Position numbers and translations under genes: made by a program. Below the pieces are notes generated by a model. The model was not told where the DNA came from. It was given only the letters and a program-made list of their open reading frames with translations, and did no database searches. From an uncultured Capnocytophaga sp. (GTDB lineage Bacteria; Bacteroidota; Bacteroidia; Flavobacteriales; Flavobacteriaceae), in contig CAJZFM010000056.1 of assembly GCA_915070235.1 (NCBI GenBank), forward strand, positions 1-9,918: a stretch of DNA of 9,918 nucleotides, in the 5' to 3' direction. This document shows, piece by piece, positions 6,320 through 9,918 of the stretch (position 1 is its first letter; every line of letters starts with the position of its first letter).

Positions 6320-6673
6320 ATGTCATTAGGAAAAAAGTTAAAACAAGCGCGCCTTAATAAAAATCTTTCTCAAGATTTTATGGCTGAGATGTTGGATGTT
6401 TCTCAAAAAACATATTCCAACTTTGAAAATAATAAGACAACCCCCAATTTTTCACAAATTGAGGAAATTTCTAAAATACTGGATATAAGTATTTTAGATT
6501 TCTTAGAAGATACTGAAAAATATAACTTCTACCAAAATAACACAGGTACAAACAATGGTTTTGTAGTTAATAATTTCTCAGAAAAACTTATTGAACAATA
6601 TGAACTTCGAATTAAAAAATTAGAGGAAGAAAATGCATATCTAAAATCCCTATTAGACCGAATGCTAAAATAA
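6320..6673 (+). CDS. XRE-family helix-turn-helix regulator with C-terminal coiled coil
   Basis: The 117-residue protein opens with a Cro/C1-type HTH (about residues 4-60): GKKLKQARLNKNLSQDFMAE, then the recognition-helix region DVSQKTYSNFENNKTTPN (26-43), and a closing helix ILDISILDFLE. A polar Asn/Thr-rich linker (70-86) leads to a heptad-patterned helix (about 87-116) that should form a dimerising coiled coil. It probably binds DNA as a dimer or tetramer. It is divergent from the secreted-protein gene with 127 bp between the starts, an arrangement typical of a regulator controlling itself and its neighbour. A direct repeat at 6253/6273 is a candidate site. The start is ATG 6320 because the upstream TTG lies in the promoter. 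The signal controlling it is unknown. Confidence 0.85.
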   Translation: MSLGKKLKQARLNKNLSQDFMAEMLDVSQKTYSNFENNKTTPNFSQIEEISKILDISILDFLEDTEKYNFYQNNTGTNNGFVVNNFSEKLIEQYELRIKKLEEENAYLKSLLDRMLK

Positions 6674-6684
6674 CTGATTCTAAC

Positions 6685-6719
6685 AAAAAGAGCTTCAAAA
6701 ATAGATTGAAGCTCTTTTT
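6685..6719. terminator. Bidirectional intrinsic terminator between convergent genes
   Basis: A perfect 14-bp inverted repeat (6685-6698 and 6706-6719) contains core AGAGCTTCAA, a 7-nt loop, TTGAAGCTCT and flanking A- and T-runs. On the plus strand it follows the regulator stop by 11 bases and runs into T6715-6721. On the minus strand it lies about 70 bases past the cobN-like stop and also yields a U-tract. Confidence 0.9.
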
Positions 6720-6775
6720 TTCTATTTACCAATTAATATATAATAAACTAAATATCAAACAACTACCCTCCTAAC

Positions 6776-6793
6776 ATTAATAATTAACAATTA
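6776..6793. repeat. Inverted copy of the AT-rich heptamer repeat, overlapping the cobN-like stop codon
   Basis: Read on the minus strand this is TAATTGT, TAATTAT, TAAT, identical over 18 bases to 5090-5107. Identity ends exactly at both edges. The first TAA is the stop codon of the cobN-like gene (6793-6791), just as the array at 1367-1436 begins at the stop of the DHS-like gene. Confidence 0.75.
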
Positions 6794-9700
6794 TTTTCTC
6801 CTCCTTCTTACAAACACCACTAATCCCACAAGGGCTACCAGTACCGCCACACCTATCCACAATCCATCTAAGGATACTTGCTTCTTTTCCTGTCCTGTGG
6901 TGGTCTCTTCTTTTTGGAGCACTTGGCTATTGTTAGTGTCATATACTTCCTCTGAAGCATTATTGGCAGCAGAAAGCTGTTTCTGATATACTTGCGCATT
7001 GGCCACTGGGGCTTTTTGCGAGATATATTCTTGCAATTTCTTATTCTCAGAAGAGAACTGAGAGGAGGTTACCCCATACTGCTTTACCAAATCGGTATGG
7101 AGACTCGCCAAATGTGCAATCTGCGACTCTGAGGCCTTCCACATGCCTTTGCGAGTAGCCTCCAGCATCACCGCTGTTACCTCTTCCAAGGATACGGCAT
7201 TCTCCCGCTTGATAAAGTCGGTTACGCCCAACTGTTGCTTGTCTTCTATATAAGTATCATAGACTTCATTCCATAGGGCATCATCTATCAGTTCAGGACG
7301 GGTGGCCTCCCAGCCGTGCATATTGGTTACAATCTCTTGGATTTGTCCTGCCGCAGAGGCCTTGCCTTTCATCATCTCCTTGATATACTTAGGGTTGAGT
7401 ATGGTAGCACGTGCCTCTACTCCTATAGCCTCCTTCAGTTCTTGCAAGTGCATGTTCTTATGATTGCGATAGTCAGCCAAGTAAGCATCAGGGTCTTTGC
7501 CTGTTACCTCTTTGATAGCAGCATTCATTCCTCCCATAAACTCATATACGTGATCAAGGCTCAAGGCACCCCAAGTATTGTTCTGGCGTGGCTGAATAAG
7601 TACATCGGCATGCTTGATTGCAGCACGAAACATGCCTTCTTGGAACTGACTCCAGTTCTCTTTAGTGCCATAGAATGCGCCCATATTGTGCATATACACT
7701 TGGGCAATATCGCTTTGGCTCTCCCACTTATCTCCTGCATTGATGAGCTCCTTAATACCTGTGTCATACCTACCTTGTAGCCCTCCGAAGATACGCTGAG
7801 TGGACATCTCACGGGCTTCCTTAGGCGGCACCCCTGCCTCTACTAACTCCTTCTCTATATCCACAGTTCCTGCACTGACCTGGTTGGCGTAAGGCTCTTG
7901 AGGGAGCGCACTGACCATCTCTATGGCCTTGGTAATAAGGAACAAACGAGAGGCGGCCAAGTCACGGAACTGACCAGAGGTCTGTATCACCACATCTATT
8001 CGTGGGCGACCCAGCTCCTCTGAAGGAATCAAGCGTATATCACCCACTCGGCCAAAGGTATCCCACACGGGTTCTACTCCCAGCATATAGAGGGCTTGGG
8101 CTATGGATACACCCTCGGTCTCTACAAACTCAGAACTCCAGAAAGTATAAGCAATCTTCTTAGGATATTCACCGTGTTTTTCCTTGTATTCGTTCAGTAC
8201 ATTCTGGGCTAAGGCTACCCCTCTATCCCAAGCCAATTTGCTCGGTGTACTCTCTGCATTAACTGAATAAAGGTTGTGCCCTGTAGGTACTCCCTTAGGG
8301 TTCGCTACGGCATCTCCCCCTGAAGAAGGAGGGGTATAGCCACCATTAAGAGCATTGAAAAAGGCTTTTTCTTCCAGATGGGGACTTTGTTGTAGGCCAT
8401 CTCGGTAGAAAATGATATTGGTAATAGCCTCTTCTATTCCTACTATGGCACGAGCTCGCGCTACCTTGGCCTTTTTGGCAGCCAACTCAGCCAACTCTTT
8501 CTCTGTAAGTGGCTTGCGTTCTTCTTTCTTGACAGCGGGTTTCTTAGTTTTGGTAGCCTTACCTACTGCATCGGGTTTCTTACCCTTGACTGTATCAGTC
8601 TTAGCATGAGCAGTGGAATCCTTGGCTTGTGCTGCTTCCTTGTCCATTTGTTTTTTGAGGAAATAAGGCATACCTGATTGGTCTTCAGCGGCCATAGTTT
8701 CCTTGGCCTTGGCCAATTCCTCTGGAGTGATATTGGCATAACTACAGATAAGCTCAGTGGTTACAGGCTTCCCTGCAAGTACCTGACTCACAAGATTTTT
8801 AGCTGGATTGAGGTATTGCTCAGAGAAAAACACTTTACGCTTGAGGTCTTTCTCACTTACCTTACCGTCTATTTTATAGAGTGCAGCTACACTATAGGCT
8901 ATTGGGTCGGCCGACATGGCCACTACGGTAGAGTTGATTTTATCCGCTGGGTAAGGTACCCCCATGGTGTAAAGCTCCCCATTAATCTTCTCCGTGGCAA
9001 TCTCTTCGGCAAAGTTGGACAAGCGATCTATCTCTGCCTCCGTATAGGGCTGGGTAAGGATACTATCCAAACGCAAATCGCGATGTAAGCCCATACCTAC
9101 AGCCAACTTTTTGATATGTAGCGAAATAGTATTCTTATCGGTTGGATTCTTTGACTTCTGGTAGGAGAGGATCGTGTTCTCTAACTCATTGAAGGTGTTG
9201 CGCATATCACTCTCGGTAAAGGCAGGGGTAAGGTAGGACACCAGTGAGCCATACGAACGACGCTTGGCCATCATCGCCTCCCCTATATTGCCTATGGTAT
9301 AGTAATAGAAGTGTGGCACCGTACCGACCAAGATGTCTCCCCAATCATAGTCAGAGAGGGTAACCTGCTTATTGGGGGTAAATTCCAAAGAGCCATGGGT
9401 ACCAAAGTGAATAAGCGCATCGGCCTTCAATCCATTTTGTACCCACAAGTAAGCCCCTATATAGGCATAAGGAGGAATTTCTTTGACCCCATGCTGTACC
9501 TTGAAATCGTCTTCAGTACTAATAGCCGCAGGGGGTTGGGGCAATATAGTCACATTGCCAAAAGTAAGGCGTGCTACAGCCAAATAGTCCTTGCCGTCCT
9601 TATGAGCAGCTAAGTAGTTGCCTGGTACTGCCCCATTGTGTGCTACCACTTCTTTATAGAGGTCTTGGGGCAGCGTTGTCTTGAGCCAAGTATCCAGCTC

Positions 9701-9918
9701 ATTAGCCTCTACCAGAGCGGGATTATCCTCTGCTAAAAAGCGTTCTATCTCACCCTTAGCGCTGGCTCGGTAGGTATTGGCATACTTATTTAGTAGTGTA
9801 TGAAATTCCCCTACCGTAGCAGGGAGACCTTCTACCTTATAGCCTTCTTTCTTGAGTTGTATCAAGAAATTATAAAGTGATTCTATCACTTCCAATCCTT
9901 GTGCCACAGGGGGATTAA
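6791..9918 (-). CDS. cobN: CobN-family tetrapyrrole metal chelatase, HmuS-like, membrane-anchored (5'-truncated by window)
   Basis: The visible part is about 1,041 residues and continues beyond the right edge. The GTG at 9907 is an internal valine (the frame reads NPPVAQGLEV), so numbering from it is relative. CobN/ChlH hallmarks are HFGTHGSLEF (167-176), GGYTPPSSGGD then PTGHNLYS (522-548), QNNTWGALSLDHVYEFMGG (775-793), and LNPKYIKEMMKGK then GWEATRP (837-871). A Lys/Ala-rich insertion (about 420-485) separates the two halves. After a polar tail comes a transmembrane helix (about 1015-1034) followed by RRRRK. That arrangement puts the C-terminus in the cytoplasm and the body in the periplasm if an N-terminal signal exists upstream. 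Cytosolic aerobic CobN lacks such an anchor. In Bacteroidota, anchored CobN homologues occur in haem loci as HmuS, so haem/iron handling is favoured; cobalt insertion remains possible. Confidence 0.85.
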   Translation of the reverse strand, partial: NPPVAQGLEVIESLYNFLIQLKKEGYKVEGLPATVGEFHTLLNKYANTYRASAKGEIERFLAEDNPALVEANELDTWLKTTLPQDLYKEVVAHNGAVPGNYLAAHKDGKDYLAVARLTFGNVTILPQPPAAISTEDDFKVQHGVKEIPPYAYIGAYLWVQNGLKADALIHFGTHGSLEFTPNKQVTLSDYDWGDILVGTVPHFYYYTIGNIGEAMMAKRRSYGSLVSYLTPAFTESDMRNTFNELENTILSYQKSKNPTDKNTISLHIKKLAVGMGLHRDLRLDSILTQPYTEAEIDRLSNFAEEIATEKINGELYTMGVPYPADKINSTVVAMSADPIAYSVAALYKIDGKVSEKDLKRKVFFSEQYLNPAKNLVSQVLAGKPVTTELICSYANITPEELAKAKETMAAEDQSGMPYFLKKQMDKEAAQAKDSTAHAKTDTVKGKKPDAVGKATKTKKPAVKKEERKPLTEKELAELAAKKAKVARARAIVGIEEAITNIIFYRDGLQQSPHLEEKAFFNALNGGYTPPSSGGDAVANPKGVPTGHNLYSVNAESTPSKLAWDRGVALAQNVLNEYKEKHGEYPKKIAYTFWSSEFVETEGVSIAQALYMLGVEPVWDTFGRVGDIRLIPSEELGRPRIDVVIQTSGQFRDLAASRLFLITKAIEMVSALPQEPYANQVSAGTVDIEKELVEAGVPPKEAREMSTQRIFGGLQGRYDTGIKELINAGDKWESQSDIAQVYMHNMGAFYGTKENWSQFQEGMFRAAIKHADVLIQPRQNNTWGALSLDHVYEFMGGMNAAIKEVTGKDPDAYLADYRNHKNMHLQELKEAIGVEARATILNPKYIKEMMKGKASAAGQIQEIVTNMHGWEATRPELIDDALWNEVYDTYIEDKQQLGVTDFIKRENAVSLEEVTAVMLEATRKGMWKASESQIAHLASLHTDLVKQYGVTSSQFSSENKKLQEYISQKAPVANAQVYQKQLSAANNASEEVYDTNNSQVLQKEETTTGQEKKQVSLDGLWIGVAVLVALVGLVVFVRRRRK

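Noticed and set aside
9905..9907. GTG at 9907 as the true start of the cobN-like gene
   Set aside because: The frame stays open to the window edge and the family has several hundred more N-terminal residues; the codon is an internal valine.
6791..9918. Magnesium chelatase subunit ChlH/BchH
   Set aside because: The family is shared, but the membrane anchor and the likely non-photosynthetic Bacteroidota host argue against chlorophyll synthesis.

Overview
The window looks like chromosomal DNA of a Bacteroidota bacterium, most likely a Flavobacteriaceae member and possibly Capnocytophaga (the genus is a guess from gene content and moderate-to-low GC). Three things support this. The promoters are of the Bacteroidota type TAnnTTTG with no Shine-Dalgarno reliance. 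There is a lipoprotein TamA homologue (TamL), which is specific to this phylum. The CobN-like protein carries a C-terminal membrane anchor, as seen in haem/TonB loci of Bacteroidota.

Layout. Positions 2-97 (+) hold the last 31 codons of an unidentified gene. Positions 98-370 hold no gene but contain a compact element (209-314) that can fold as a four-way cloverleaf, followed by a bidirectional terminator (371-398). On the minus strand, 5019 to 418, lies an apparent three-gene unit in the order tamL, deoxyhypusine synthase-like gene, ctlX. It has a good promoter upstream of tamL (5043-5072) and ends at the 371-398 terminator. The gap between the last two genes is an array of 7-bp tandem repeats.

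Positions 5020-5274 are non-coding: the tamL promoter, a second AT-rich heptamer array and an 87-bp MITE-like hairpin element. Next comes a visibly AT-richer two-gene module, a secreted protein of unknown function (minus) and a small XRE-family regulator (plus). The two are divergent, share 127 bp, each have their own TAnnTTTG box, and have a direct repeat between them that could be an operator. This module is bracketed by a perfect 18-bp inverted repeat (5090-5107 and 6776-6793) derived from the heptamer arrays. A bidirectional terminator (6685-6719) separates the regulator from a convergent, 5'-truncated CobN-family gene that runs off the right edge.

Functionally, tamL belongs to outer-membrane protein assembly. 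The DHS-like enzyme and CtlX both belong to families acting on arginine- or polyamine-related amines and may share a pathway. The CobN-like protein is better explained as a periplasm-facing, HmuS-type haem/tetrapyrrole chelatase than as a cobalamin enzyme. The most unusual signals are the 7-bp repeat arrays that begin exactly at stop codons, the cloverleaf element, and the repeat-flanked regulator plus secreted-protein module.
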